Assembly: GCA_947170725.1 (NCBI GenBank)
Contig: CAMVUM010000023.1
Location: forward strand, 1-51,564
DNA: 51,564 nt
From: an uncultured Prevotella sp.
Lineage (GTDB): Bacteria; Bacteroidota; Bacteroidia; Bacteroidales; Bacteroidaceae
Direction: 5' to 3'
Made by a program: the position numbers and the translations under genes. The notes under the pieces were generated by a model that was not told where the DNA came from, did no database searches, and saw only the letters and a program-made list of their open reading frames with translations. This document shows positions 1 through 8,782 of this stretch, one piece after another. Each line of letters begins with the position of its first letter. Within the stretch, counting starts at the first letter, position 1.

Positions 1-188
1 GTACAGATGAAAGAAATTAGTATAATGGCTAAAGTTGTTCTCATATATATTATTTTTTTAATCATCATCTGAAAGACAGGCTCTTGTACTTACTATTAAA
101 AATATAAATTTGATATCCTCTTTAATTATAAAATACTTGATTCCAATCTTACAGATGATGATGGTTAATACTTTAAAATGTTATTAGT
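1..188. other. AT-rich left edge, no gene seen
   Basis: This AT-rich stretch holds no convincing reading frame, RNA gene or repeat. It lies downstream of the minus-strand NVEAL gene and would contain that gene's 3' untranslated region. I see no clear terminator hairpin. Confidence 0.5.
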
Positions 189-450
189 TTAACAGTCTGT
201 TTCTGTACAAGGATGTTTATTTGTTGAAAGACAAAATTTACCCCTACCTTTACCATCCGGACATTTGTAAGGATCACCAGGACCTGTATTTTTTACATCT
301 TCATTATCATTAGCCAATGCCTCAACATTAGCCATCAATAAATCACTCTCTTCTACAGCAGAACTGGAATTAATATGTGTGGTAACTACCTGCAAAGGCT
401 ACCAATGCAAGCATAAAACTTCCTAAAGCTAAAAACTTTTGTCGCTTCAT
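189..450 (-). pseudogene. NVEAL-family secreted peptide, apparent +1 frameshift
   Basis: A small exported peptide of the Bacteroidetes NVEAL family, whose function is unknown. The signal peptide and the mature part are in different frames. Frame one starts at ATG 448-450 and encodes MKRQKFLALGSFMLALVAFA plus six residues, then meets TAA at 370-372. The frame one base over is open down to the stop at 189-191 and carries the family signature LLMANVEALAN, then a tail with four cysteines (KCPDG, KFCLS, HPCTET, DC). Removing one T in TATTAATTCC (about 367-375) would join the halves in a form that looks natural for the family. It may be a real mutation, a sequencing error or, less likely, programmed frameshifting. 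The DUF3244-like gene and the TPR regulator lie just beyond; NVEAL genes commonly sit near such regulators. Confidence 0.75.
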
Positions 451-696
451 ATCTTTTGAATTTTATAAATTTTGCCGACACTTTGATTTTGGTAGCCAGC
501 TTCACCATCATATTTCTAAACGTTTATAAATATATTCGTCATAAAGACATTAGTCTCCTTTCACCATGAACCCAAATCACGCAACCGTTATAAAACGATT
601 ATTAATGCAATCTGATTGTGGGTAGAATATGTGTACCGGAAAAGAAAAATAATCCGGTACACATTGCAGAAATCATGGTATCAGTCTACTAAACAA

Positions 697-1161
697 TTAT
701 TCTACAGAAAAACTACAATACAACTCAGCGCCTAAATCTTCGGCAGCTATCTCTATTTCATATTGTCCAGCTCCGTATTCAGACAGATGAAATGAACACG
801 TTGAACCTTCATAGACATCACCGCATATTTCCGAGTGAATAGGAACACCATCTTTGCTGATTATTATTACAACACCTGACAAAGGCCTGTAAAACTCAAA
901 GCCAAGGATATTTGTCTCACCATCAAACGTAGCTTCCACTATATCTGTATAGCGGGCTGGAGCGCGATGAGGCCTTTCAACTTTTCCTTCGTAATCAGCG
1001 ATGTTTACAATTGTAATTCTAATCAGAGTTGCGCGTGGAATTGTTGTAACCGGTGATGTTGTGACAACATCGCCAGCATTGACTGCTGCCGGAAGCATGG
1101 TGAGCATCAAAGCCACCATGGATAGAATCTTTTTCATTCCTCTAATTGTTCTTTTCATCAT
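697..1161 (-). CDS. DUF3244-like small secreted protein
   Basis: A 154-residue exported protein. Either the first ATG or the ninth codon (MKKIL) may be the start; the latter gives a cleaner signal peptide, MKKILSMVALMLTMLPAAVNA. The mature part looks like one beta-sandwich of the DUF3244 type: a hydrophobic strand (GFEFYRPLSGVVIIISKDG), a 'give and take' middle, then GAGQYEIEI and a last strand LYCSFSVE. Three cysteines (EICGD, TCSF, LYCSF) could form a disulfide. The function of this family is unknown. It lies between the NVEAL peptide and the divergent TPR regulator, on the same strand as NVEAL, and has its own promoter-like box at 1239-1246. Confidence 0.7.
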   Translation of the reverse strand: MMKRTIRGMKKILSMVALMLTMLPAAVNAGDVVTTSPVTTIPRATLIRITIVNIADYEGKVERPHRAPARYTDIVEATFDGETNILGFEFYRPLSGVVIIISKDGVPIHSEICGDVYEGSTCSFHLSEYGAGQYEIEIAAEDLGAELYCSFSVE

Positions 1162-1238
1162 TTTTTGTTTTAGAATGGTTAGTGTTTATTTTTGATTGTT
1201 TTACACGATATGGTCATTTCTTCATACAAATCGCACTA

Positions 1239-1246
1239 CAAAGATA
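1239..1246 (-). promoter_or_regulatory. Bacteroidetes -7 box (TATCTTTG)
   Basis: On the minus strand this reads TATCTTTG, a match to the TAnnTTTG -7 box used by the primary Bacteroidetes sigma factor. It is about 80 bases upstream of the DUF3244-like gene. No clear -33 TTTG is visible at the usual distance. Confidence 0.5.
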
Positions 1247-1520
1247 GGATAAAGATTTTGTTTCCGCCATAGAAATTCTAAAAAAAATGCAAATCTTGTT
1301 GCCAACAGAAATACATAGTTAATTCATTGTGTATCTGCACGTTAAACTCTAAATAAGCCTCAAAAAAATATGCTTTTAGCAACAAAAAAGCAACAATTTT
1401 GGCCCACGAATCGGCCGTTTTTGTTATCAACGACCATTTCTTGAAAGGATTTTCACATACATGCAAGTAAAAACATAAACACATTTGGTGTTTGACTTTT
1501 CTGTTATAAATAATATTTCG

Positions 1521-1528
1521 TATCTTTG
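1521..1528 (+). promoter_or_regulatory. -7 box (TATCTTTG) for the TPR regulator
   Basis: TATCTTTG matches the Bacteroidetes -7 consensus TAnnTTTG and ends 35 bases before the ATG of the TPR regulator. The nearest TTTG upstream (1491-1494) is about 26 bases away, longer than the usual 19-20, so the -33 element is weak or absent. Confidence 0.55.
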
Positions 1529-1563
1529 CAACGTCAAATTCAATAGAACTACTCAGAACTGAA

Positions 1564-3228
1564 ATGAATAGCAAATTCACGAAAACATTTATATGTTCGT
1601 TACTCACAATCATAATGTTTGCATGTGCTGACAGTCGCGATTCTTTCAAGCTGCTCACTGATGCCGACAGACTGATGGAGAGCAATCCCGATTCTGCTCT
1701 CACATTGCTAAACCGCATAGATACAGCAGCTGACTTGCGTGAAGATGGACGAAAGGCTTTATATTATCTTTTGCTAACACAAGCACAGTATAAATGTTAT
1801 TATCCTACAACGGCCGACAGCATGTTGGATTTCAGCCTCAAACATTATCAAGCAATTGGAGACAAAGAAAAGCTCGCGCGCACATATTATTATATGGGGA
1901 TTATAGCGTATGACAGGAAGCAGTATGAAACGTCTATTCCACAGCTAAAAGCAGGATTAGAGGTTGCTAAGAATTTGAATAATGACGAACTCATATCAAA
2001 ATATTATGAAAGTTTATGTGAGATTAATGAAGATTGTGGGTATTGGGATTTGTCTCTTCTGTATGGTAAAAAGCTTCTTGCTAATGCGTTAAAAATGCGA
2101 GATACAGGAACAGTAGTCCGTAGTTATTCCTATATATATTATGTATATAAGAAAATGAATAATTTGGATAGTGCTGATGTTTACTGCAGGAGGCAGATAC
2201 CTTTGTCAGATTATTTTTATGATAAATCCAATTCACTTACAAATATCGGATGCATGTATCTGCGTCATGGCGATTTGGATTCTGCGAAATTATATTTTAC
2301 GCAATCACTTAATATAAAATGGCGTCATAACACGGCTGCCGCCTTATCTGATATATATCTGCGTGAAGGAAACTTGGCAGAAGCAACAAATATGCGGGAT
2401 AAGGCTTTTAAAACCGCGAATCCGGAACTAAAAAAGGAAATTCTGACAGTATATGCCGATTTTCTTGCCAAAAGCGGGAATAATCAGAAGGCACACGAAA
2501 CATACAGGCAGGTAATACAGATTTCAGACTCTCTACGCTCAGCAGAAAAGGAAAACACCATAGCTGAGCTGCAGATGAAATATGACAAGACGGAAGCGGA
2601 ACACAGAAGAGAGACGGCAGAAATGAGGTTATGGATCATATTGTCGCTGGCGTTAGCCGGCCTTTTGGGCCTCATCTTGGCTATCATGATACTAATCCGC
2701 TACTACAAGCGCATCATAAAGCGGATGAAGAGACTCACGAAAAAGATCAGGCATGAATATGTCTCAGTGCTGGAAGAAAAGCAGGAGCAGATGGACAGAA
2801 TAAGTGAGACTATCAAGGAATTGGAAAACGACAGGTCCAAAAACGAGAAAGCCATACAGAAGCTGCACAAGAAAATGGCTGACATAAAACAGAACTTATG
2901 TATGAGGCTGGGGCGTGGACGCAGCATATATAACAGCATTAAGGACGGTAAGGAAGTTTTTCTTAAGAAAAACGATGAGCGCTCATGTCTGATAGACTAT
3001 TATTTCATAAGGGAATATAATACTTTTTATATGTGGAAAATGAAATACACGAAGCTGACTGTCGGGTTGCTCGTACTCCTGATTCTGTGCGACATGGGAC
3101 TTGACGATGAAAGAATCAAGAATATACTCGGCATATCAGACACTACAATAAGGGCAAACAGGTCGAAACTGAAAAAACAGGAGAAAGACGACACCGGAGA
3201 GGACGGGGAAGAAGAAATCAGTCTATAA
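1564..3228 (+). CDS. Membrane-anchored TPR transcriptional regulator
   Basis: A 554-residue protein of a layout common in Bacteroidales. The N-terminus is a lipoprotein-like signal ending at Cys21 (MFAC). Residues about 30-340 hold several tetratricopeptide repeats, for example around YYYMGIIAYDRKQYETSIPQL and NIGCMYLRHGDLDSAKLYF. One transmembrane helix follows at about 354-378 (LWIILSLALAGLLGLILAIM), then a charged coiled coil to about 470. The C-terminal 80 residues include DDERIKNILGISDTTIRANR, which reads as a helix-turn-helix of the LuxR/sigma type. The protein probably senses something outside the membrane through the TPRs and acts on DNA inside. It is transcribed away from the NVEAL and DUF3244 genes, which may be its targets (inference). 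Confidence 0.8.
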   Translation: MNSKFTKTFICSLLTIIMFACADSRDSFKLLTDADRLMESNPDSALTLLNRIDTAADLREDGRKALYYLLLTQAQYKCYYPTTADSMLDFSLKHYQAIGDKEKLARTYYYMGIIAYDRKQYETSIPQLKAGLEVAKNLNNDELISKYYESLCEINEDCGYWDLSLLYGKKLLANALKMRDTGTVVRSYSYIYYVYKKMNNLDSADVYCRRQIPLSDYFYDKSNSLTNIGCMYLRHGDLDSAKLYFTQSLNIKWRHNTAAALSDIYLREGNLAEATNMRDKAFKTANPELKKEILTVYADFLAKSGNNQKAHETYRQVIQISDSLRSAEKENTIAELQMKYDKTEAEHRRETAEMRLWIILSLALAGLLGLILAIMILIRYYKRIIKRMKRLTKKIRHEYVSVLEEKQEQMDRISETIKELENDRSKNEKAIQKLHKKMADIKQNLCMRLGRGRSIYNSIKDGKEVFLKKNDERSCLIDYYFIREYNTFYMWKMKYTKLTVGLLVLLILCDMGLDDERIKNILGISDTTIRANRSKLKKQEKDDTGEDGEEEISL

Positions 3229-3261
3229 AACATTTTATAAAAATATTACTTCAACATAAAG

Positions 3262-3304
3262 GCGGCCAGTCCTCCTTTTATACAACAAAGGAACGACTGA
3301 CCGC
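3262..3304. terminator. Hairpin between convergent genes
   Basis: GCGGCCAGTCCTCCTTT (3262-3278) pairs imperfectly with AAAGGAACGACTGACCGC (3287-3304) around a short loop. It lies between the ends of the convergent TPR regulator and beta-barrel genes and probably terminates transcription in both directions. Confidence 0.65.
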
Positions 3305-3404
3305 GTATTATAAAATACTTCTCTGATATATTCTCTGTATCGACACTAAGTTAAAAACAGGGATATTTTTTTATTATTACGTATCCCTCCAGTTTCCCTC
3401 CTTA

Positions 3405-6215
3405 TCACCTCTTCTTCTCCGGCTTCTTAGTGAACTTATACGCTGCTGTCAGCATGACGTAGCGCGGAATACAGTTATACCATGTCTCCGTGCGGCCTTG
3501 CGCGTTGATGTTATAGCGCACGTTTGACAGCCTGTGGAGCAGGTCAAAAGCCTGGAGCTTGGCTGTCAGGCGGCCTTTGAAGAACGAGCGGGTGAGCTGG
3601 GCGTTCCACACGAGGTCGTCAGTGTTCATCACGCTGCTGCTGTAGCCGCGGCGGCAGAACATGTTGATGTCTGTGGCAACGGTCAGCTCGATGCCCGGAA
3701 TGGTGTACTGGGCGTTGCCGCCGTACTGATAGTCGTAGGTGTTGATATGCTCGAAGTTGTTGCTGTTGCCTGTGCTGTTGCGCATGACGAGCTTCGAGAC
3801 GATGGCTGCCGACAGCTTCTTATAGCGGTATGAGACCTTGCCGTTGAGGCGGGTGTAGATGTTCGTCACCTTGCTCAGCACGTCGGCGTCGGTGTCGTAG
3901 GCAATGTCGAAGTCGACGCTGCGCTCATATTTCACGCTTCCGTTGACGTCGAAGCGCAGACGTTTCTGCCGGTCGATGGGGCGCTGCCATCCTGCTTTCA
4001 ACAATCCGCTCCAGTTTCCGTTGACGTTGTCTGTCATGCGGGTGTAGGCACCGGTGGCCGAGTTATATGTCGTGCGTGTGCCGCGGGCATTCTGTTCCAG
4101 CCGAAAGTCATAACCGACATATACCGACGAGCCGAGTGAATCGTTCTTGAATGTGACGGTTGCTTCCGACTTGTGCGTCCTGCGGTTCTTTATGTTTGGA
4201 TTGTTGATGCGGATGGAGAGCGGGTCGGAGTCGTTGCTGACGGGCATGAGCGACGCGAAATCAGGCCGCGACACGCTGAAGTCGTATCTGAAATGAAGCT
4301 GTGTCTTGCCGTATGTTCTTAAGAATATGTGCGGTTCAAAAGCCGTATACGCTCTGTGGGCTGTGGTGTCGAGTGCGACGCTGTGGTAGTTCATCCGCTC
4401 TGTCAGCCGGCTGACGGGCAGAGAAACGTTGAAACTCATCTTGTCTGTATATTTTGACAACCTTATCCTACCGGTATATTCGCGTACCATAGTGGTGGAG
4501 ATGCGGCTGTTGTCGGCGTCCAGCGCCATGTCGAGCGAGTCGCGGGTGGAGGGCAGCAGACCGAACTCCTCGTAGCGTTCATTGTCCAGCATGTCCAACC
4601 GGTAGAAGCCGTTGGTTACGCTCTGTTGGTTCTGCCAGTATCCGACAGACGGATTTAGTTCCCATTCATCGGGCAGGGCAAACTGATATTCTCCTGTAAT
4701 ACCATAGCTATAATTGCTCGTGTGACTGTCCGTATAGCTGTTGCGCAGGTCTTGCTCGCTCGTGGCGACGTAGTCGGTGCGGGAAAGGCTGAAATATTCG
4801 GCTGGTTTGTTGTTATAGTAATTACCGGAGATATTGATTGACATGTAGTCTCCTGACTCAAAACTTTTGAACCAAAACAAGTGTTGGTTTATATTGATGC
4901 TTCGGTTCTTATTGAGTCCGATGCTGTATCTTCTGTTTGTGAGTGTTGTGGTGAAGGTGGAGTCCATGCTCTCAGAAAAGCTGTTGCCATTGGTATAGCT
5001 GAGCCATGTATATGAGTGAATGCCCAATTTCCTCAAACGAAGTTGGTTCTGCATCTGGAAACGGAAGTCATCACTGAGCGTTTTCGACGAGCTTCCGCGG
5101 TAGATGCTTCCGTCGGTGGCAAAACTCTCGGATGCCGTGTTTGTCTCGTTGTCGGCGTCTTTCCATGTCAGTGTGGACGAAAAACTTTCGTTGAAAGTCT
5201 TCTCCTTGTCCTCTGTCTCAAGGTCAACGCCCACTTGGCGTGTCTTGAGAAGTCCGCGCGGCATGTCGGCCGGCTTCCAGTCGCCGTCGTTTCCGGGCTT
5301 CCGGTCTTCGTTGACGTTGTTGATGTTGGCGAAAGCCGACAGGCGGGTGTAGTCGTTATAGAATAGTCCGAAAGCGCGGCCCATCCACCTTTCTTCCGTT
5401 CCGGCGCCAGCCTCTGCGTTGGCAATGTAGCCACGGGCGTACTCGCGCTTCAGCTTCACGTCCATGACAAACTCCTTCTCTTCTATGTCGCGGCCCACAA
5501 GCTCGCTCTTTTCCGTGCTCTTGTGATAGACCTGAACGTTCTTCACGGTGAAATATGGAAGGTTTTCGAGCATCACCTTGTTGTCGCCTTTGAAGAAATT
5601 CTTTCCGTTGAGCAGCAGATTTTCTATCTTCTTGCCGTTCACATAGATGTCGCCGTTGTCCTTTATCTCCGCTCCTGGCATCTGACGGATAAGCCCGTCT
5701 AGCATCGAGCCTTCGGGAAGATTGAACGCCGCGGCGTCGTAGACGATGGTGTCGCCGCGATAGGCTATCTGCACGCGTGTGCCCTTGACCACCAGCTCGT
5801 CCAGGCTGCGGCCGTCCATGCTGTTGTTGCGGCGTATTTTCATGAGATGCTGCGGAATTCCAAAGTATTGTTTCCGCCTCAGGTTCTTTATCTCAAAGTC
5901 CACATAACAGTCCTGATACCCTTCATGCGAAGCCTTGACGATATACTTCTTCTCCACCCGCGGCACACTGAAGTTATACCACGACCATGAACCACGGTCG
6001 CTGACACGGCATGTCATTGTGTCCACAACGGTCGAGTCCTGATCCATCAGCGTTATGAAAGCTGCCAGCTTGCTGCGTGTGAAAGAGTCATAGACGCTGC
6101 CGCCGATGTTGATTTTCTTTTCCTTCTTTTTTGAGTCCTTTGTGTCGGATGTTGTCTGTGCCTGCATTGCGATGGCCGCAAGGAAGCAGACAATGAGCAC
6201 GATTTGTTTTCTCAT
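3405..6215 (-). CDS. Outer-membrane beta-barrel protein (TonB-receptor-like, OMP_b-brl_3 type)
   Basis: A 936-residue outer-membrane protein. Signal peptide about 1-20 (cleavage near MQAQ), a lysine-rich linker, then a carboxypeptidase-regulatory-like beta-sandwich at about 36-125 (INIGGSVYDSFTRSKLAAFI). A plug-like part follows (LDELVVKGTRVQIAYRGDTI, MPGAEIKDNGDIYVNGKKIE), then a long alternating-strand barrel rich in Tyr and Asn to the C-terminus. This matches the Bacteroidetes 'outer membrane beta-barrel family' related to TonB-dependent receptors, often linked to ECF sigma systems. The substrate cannot be told from sequence. It lies downstream of the sigma/anti-sigma/thioredoxin-fold series on the same strand, separated by 319 bases. 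Confidence 0.8.
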   Translation of the reverse strand: MRKQIVLIVCFLAAIAMQAQTTSDTKDSKKKEKKINIGGSVYDSFTRSKLAAFITLMDQDSTVVDTMTCRVSDRGSWSWYNFSVPRVEKKYIVKASHEGYQDCYVDFEIKNLRRKQYFGIPQHLMKIRRNNSMDGRSLDELVVKGTRVQIAYRGDTIVYDAAAFNLPEGSMLDGLIRQMPGAEIKDNGDIYVNGKKIENLLLNGKNFFKGDNKVMLENLPYFTVKNVQVYHKSTEKSELVGRDIEEKEFVMDVKLKREYARGYIANAEAGAGTEERWMGRAFGLFYNDYTRLSAFANINNVNEDRKPGNDGDWKPADMPRGLLKTRQVGVDLETEDKEKTFNESFSSTLTWKDADNETNTASESFATDGSIYRGSSSKTLSDDFRFQMQNQLRLRKLGIHSYTWLSYTNGNSFSESMDSTFTTTLTNRRYSIGLNKNRSININQHLFWFKSFESGDYMSINISGNYYNNKPAEYFSLSRTDYVATSEQDLRNSYTDSHTSNYSYGITGEYQFALPDEWELNPSVGYWQNQQSVTNGFYRLDMLDNERYEEFGLLPSTRDSLDMALDADNSRISTTMVREYTGRIRLSKYTDKMSFNVSLPVSRLTERMNYHSVALDTTAHRAYTAFEPHIFLRTYGKTQLHFRYDFSVSRPDFASLMPVSNDSDPLSIRINNPNIKNRRTHKSEATVTFKNDSLGSSVYVGYDFRLEQNARGTRTTYNSATGAYTRMTDNVNGNWSGLLKAGWQRPIDRQKRLRFDVNGSVKYERSVDFDIAYDTDADVLSKVTNIYTRLNGKVSYRYKKLSAAIVSKLVMRNSTGNSNNFEHINTYDYQYGGNAQYTIPGIELTVATDINMFCRRGYSSSVMNTDDLVWNAQLTRSFFKGRLTAKLQAFDLLHRLSNVRYNINAQGRTETWYNCIPRYVMLTAAYKFTKKPEKKR

Positions 6216-6534
6216 TAGTTTATTGAATGTGTTAATATTTGAATTGGTCTGATTATGTCATACAATAGAACAAACGCTCTTTTCTGTCAAATATTATATC
6301 CGCAGACACTTTTTCGCTTTGTCATATAATTTTAGTAGAAAACGGGCACCGTCATTCACATGTCAATGCCCGCCGGCCTTACTTGCGGCCTGATTCTTAT
6401 TTAACTAAAAAAAAGCATTGTTCTCGATTAATCGGAGACATGGGGAGTCACTAAAAGATAGTGTTCCCTGCGGTCGATGAGAAGATGGATGACGATAGCC
6501 TTAAGCATTTGGTCATTTGTCCTTTTATCTCCCT
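6216..6534. other. Intergenic region with repeat arm and weak hairpin
   Basis: The 319 bases between the beta-barrel gene and the thioredoxin-fold gene hold no reading frame. CGGGCA and TGCCCG (6343-6348 and 6367-6372) form a short hairpin. The right part carries one arm of the inverted repeat described at 6456. The promoter of the beta-barrel gene should lie here, but no exact TAnnTTTG box was found. Confidence 0.5.
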
Positions 6535-6552
6535 TTATCTCCTTCTATCTCC
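6456..6552 (+). repeat. Inverted-repeat arm A (TATCTCCC-rich)
   Basis: This segment aligns over about 90 bases with the reverse complement of 8644-8733. Shared blocks include GGTCG, AGAAGAT, GACGA, CATTTGTCCT and tandem TATCTCCCT units; I estimate about three quarters of positions match. The arm overlaps the last codons of the thioredoxin-fold gene, which end in Lys/Asp/Arg codons made from the TATCTCCC units. Confidence 0.75.
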
Positions 6553-8619
6553 CTTCTTCCCGAATATTTCCTTGATTTCATTCTCCAGCCAGTGGTCGAT
6601 GAGACCGGAAGAGACAATCCGTCCGTCCGGGCCGATGAGCACATATTCCGGCAATGACGTGATGCCGTAGGTCCGGGCTATCTCGGATTTGAAGTCATTT
6701 AGGTTTGACAGGTGTGTCCAGTGGATTCCGCGCTTCTCCACATATTTCGCCCAATTCTCACGGTTGGAGTTGAGGTAGACGCCGATGATGTTGAGCCCCT
6801 CGTCCTTATAGCGCCGGTTCATAATCTTCAGCATGGGGATTTCTCCGCGGCTCGCCCCGTCCATATTCCAGAAGTACAGCAGCACGTAGCCGCGTCCGAC
6901 ATATTCGCTCAGCCGGTGGGTGGCCCCGTCGGGGGCAGTCAGCTCCACATCGGTGTACATGAGTCCGGGACGGCGCTTCTCCATGTTCCGGTAGAACTGC
7001 CAAACGGGTTGCATGGCCGCATGGGAGGCGTAGGCCCGGGTGCTGTCGAGCAGGCTTCCGAGGCGTTCGTAGCTCATGTTGGAGTAGGTCTGTGAGAGAT
7101 AGTAGGCCGCGATGGGGCTGTCCATGTTTGCGCGGATGATGCGGTCGGAGGCAGCGTCGGCGCTGTCGATGAGAGCGAGCATGCCGTCGTTGTCGAACGT
7201 CAGCGTATATCCATCAATATCGGTGGTATATTTCTTCGCCTCGCGCTCGTAGTCGTACATGCGGTTCTGGCAGACCATGAACTTTCGGTTGAGCTCCGAA
7301 GCACTCATTATCCGGCGTCGCCCCATGTCGACTACAACCGGCACGCTGTCGGCTACGAAAGCGTAGGTATGGCCCTTGTCGTCGGCAATCTCGAATATCT
7401 GGTCGGGCTCAGCCTCGTAGGTGCATGTGAAGCGGCCGTCCTCACCGATCGTGATGTCTTCTTCAGCGCCGTTGAACGGAAATGTGACCGGCCGGATTGT
7501 CAGCTCGCCCGTTCCGGGCTCAACGGTTCCGCTGATGGTCCGCTCACGCAGCGTTCCGTCCATTTCATTTGGCCTAACGAAATTCTCTCTGATGAGTTTC
7601 GCCTGAAACTCGTTTCTCATGAACGGCCTGTTGCGGACGGTACGTGCCGCCGTGAGTGATAACGGTCGTTTTTTGCTTTTTTCTCGCAAGGTTGCCATGG
7701 CTTTGCCCAAAATACTGTTCCGCTGGCAGTTGGAGTTGCTTGTGTACATCCTTTTGGCAATGTCGCCTATCTCGTCAAACTGCTTGACGGTCAGCGTGCT
7801 GTTGAGGTCTTCCGCGAGCTTGTGGAAGAAGTAGACGGCGGCGTCACATCCCCTTTCGTCGTTGTTGGACTCGTTGGTGGCATACAGACCGGCTATGTAT
7901 TTCGTCTTCTCGCGCAGCTCGGCAAAGGCGGTAGTGTCGGTTGGAGCCGCCTTGCTTTTGTTGGAGCGGTCGCGGCCGGGAACGTAGGTCGTGTTCAGGT
8001 CGTCGATGCGCCAGTGATTGCCCTCCATCTTTATCAGATAGCCGTCGATGGTGTTGCAGACCAACGAGTCCTTATCGTAGAACTTTTCCCGTCTCCAGAC
8101 GATGGCGTAGAGCGTGCGTATGGAGTCGTCCGGACTGATGAAAGTGGAGAACCGGTAGGTGAAATCGTCGCGCATGTTATAGTTGAACCAGATGCGTTTC
8201 CAGTAGGTGTCGGGCCACGAGAAGGAAATCCAATGGAACGGTGATTCGCCGTCAGCCGGACAGTGGGTCACCGTTGTGGTGGCTTTGCCGCCGGTGCGTA
8301 TGAAGGCGCGGTCAAGTCTTTGGAGCGATTTCGGCAACCGTCCAGAGGCGGCGTCGCTCTCGCTGAGCATGTATTTGAAGTTCCAGACGTAGTGGCCCGT
8401 TCCCGGATGGGAGAAACCTATTTTCTTATCGTCAGTCTTGACGAAACGCTCCACCTCTTTCTTCATGGCGTCGGCTGTATTGGGCTGCTTATTCTTGTTC
8501 GCTTTCATCTGGCGTCCGATTTCTTTCTTCATGCCGTTTTTCGGCTGGCCGGCAGTGGTGTTGGCTGTGGCTGCTGCGGTGAGCAACAGCGATGCGATAA
8601 TGGTAAGAATGGTTTTCAT
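6535..8619 (-). CDS. Secreted thioredoxin-fold protein lacking the CxxC motif
   Basis: A 694-residue exported protein. Signal peptide about 1-19 (MKTILTIIASLLLTAAATA). Residues about 45-330 are of unknown fold; about 355-450 resembles a small beta-domain (GTVEPGTGELTIRPVTFPF) as found in DUF4369-type TlpA-like proteins. The C-terminal 120 residues are a TlpA/AhpC-type thioredoxin fold: GYVLLYFWNMDG at 577-588, GLNIIGVYLN, then the cis-proline loop SLPEYVLIGPDGRIV at 656-670. Where active members have WCxPC, this one has WNMDGASR (584-591), so it cannot be a thiol oxidoreductase. It may act as a binding or sensing protein. It follows the anti-sigma-like gene, with repeat arm B in the 163-base gap. 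Confidence 0.8.
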   Translation of the reverse strand: MKTILTIIASLLLTAAATANTTAGQPKNGMKKEIGRQMKANKNKQPNTADAMKKEVERFVKTDDKKIGFSHPGTGHYVWNFKYMLSESDAASGRLPKSLQRLDRAFIRTGGKATTTVTHCPADGESPFHWISFSWPDTYWKRIWFNYNMRDDFTYRFSTFISPDDSIRTLYAIVWRREKFYDKDSLVCNTIDGYLIKMEGNHWRIDDLNTTYVPGRDRSNKSKAAPTDTTAFAELREKTKYIAGLYATNESNNDERGCDAAVYFFHKLAEDLNSTLTVKQFDEIGDIAKRMYTSNSNCQRNSILGKAMATLREKSKKRPLSLTAARTVRNRPFMRNEFQAKLIRENFVRPNEMDGTLRERTISGTVEPGTGELTIRPVTFPFNGAEEDITIGEDGRFTCTYEAEPDQIFEIADDKGHTYAFVADSVPVVVDMGRRRIMSASELNRKFMVCQNRMYDYEREAKKYTTDIDGYTLTFDNDGMLALIDSADAASDRIIRANMDSPIAAYYLSQTYSNMSYERLGSLLDSTRAYASHAAMQPVWQFYRNMEKRRPGLMYTDVELTAPDGATHRLSEYVGRGYVLLYFWNMDGASRGEIPMLKIMNRRYKDEGLNIIGVYLNSNRENWAKYVEKRGIHWTHLSNLNDFKSEIARTYGITSLPEYVLIGPDGRIVSSGLIDHWLENEIKEIFGKKGDRRR

Positions 8620-8643
8620 ATTGCAGTTGGTTTTTAGTTTCTG

Positions 8644-8733
8644 AAAGGGAGATAGAGGGAGATAGAGGACAAATGTTCAAGCGTTTAGAACTGTCGTCCT
8701 TTATCTTCTTAGCGACCATAGGGAGCGATATCT
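8644..8733 (-). repeat. Inverted-repeat arm B (TATCTCCC-rich)
   Basis: On the minus strand this reads CTCCCTATGGTCGCTAAGAA and continues through CATTTGTCCTCTATCTCCC to tandem TATCTCCC units. It is the inverted counterpart of arm A at 6456-6552; together they flank the thioredoxin-fold gene. It fills most of the spacer between that gene and the anti-sigma-like gene. Confidence 0.75.
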
Positions 8734-8782
8734 CCCTCTGACTCCTTTTTACTACTTCATCAGCGTACATTCGGAATTTGAA

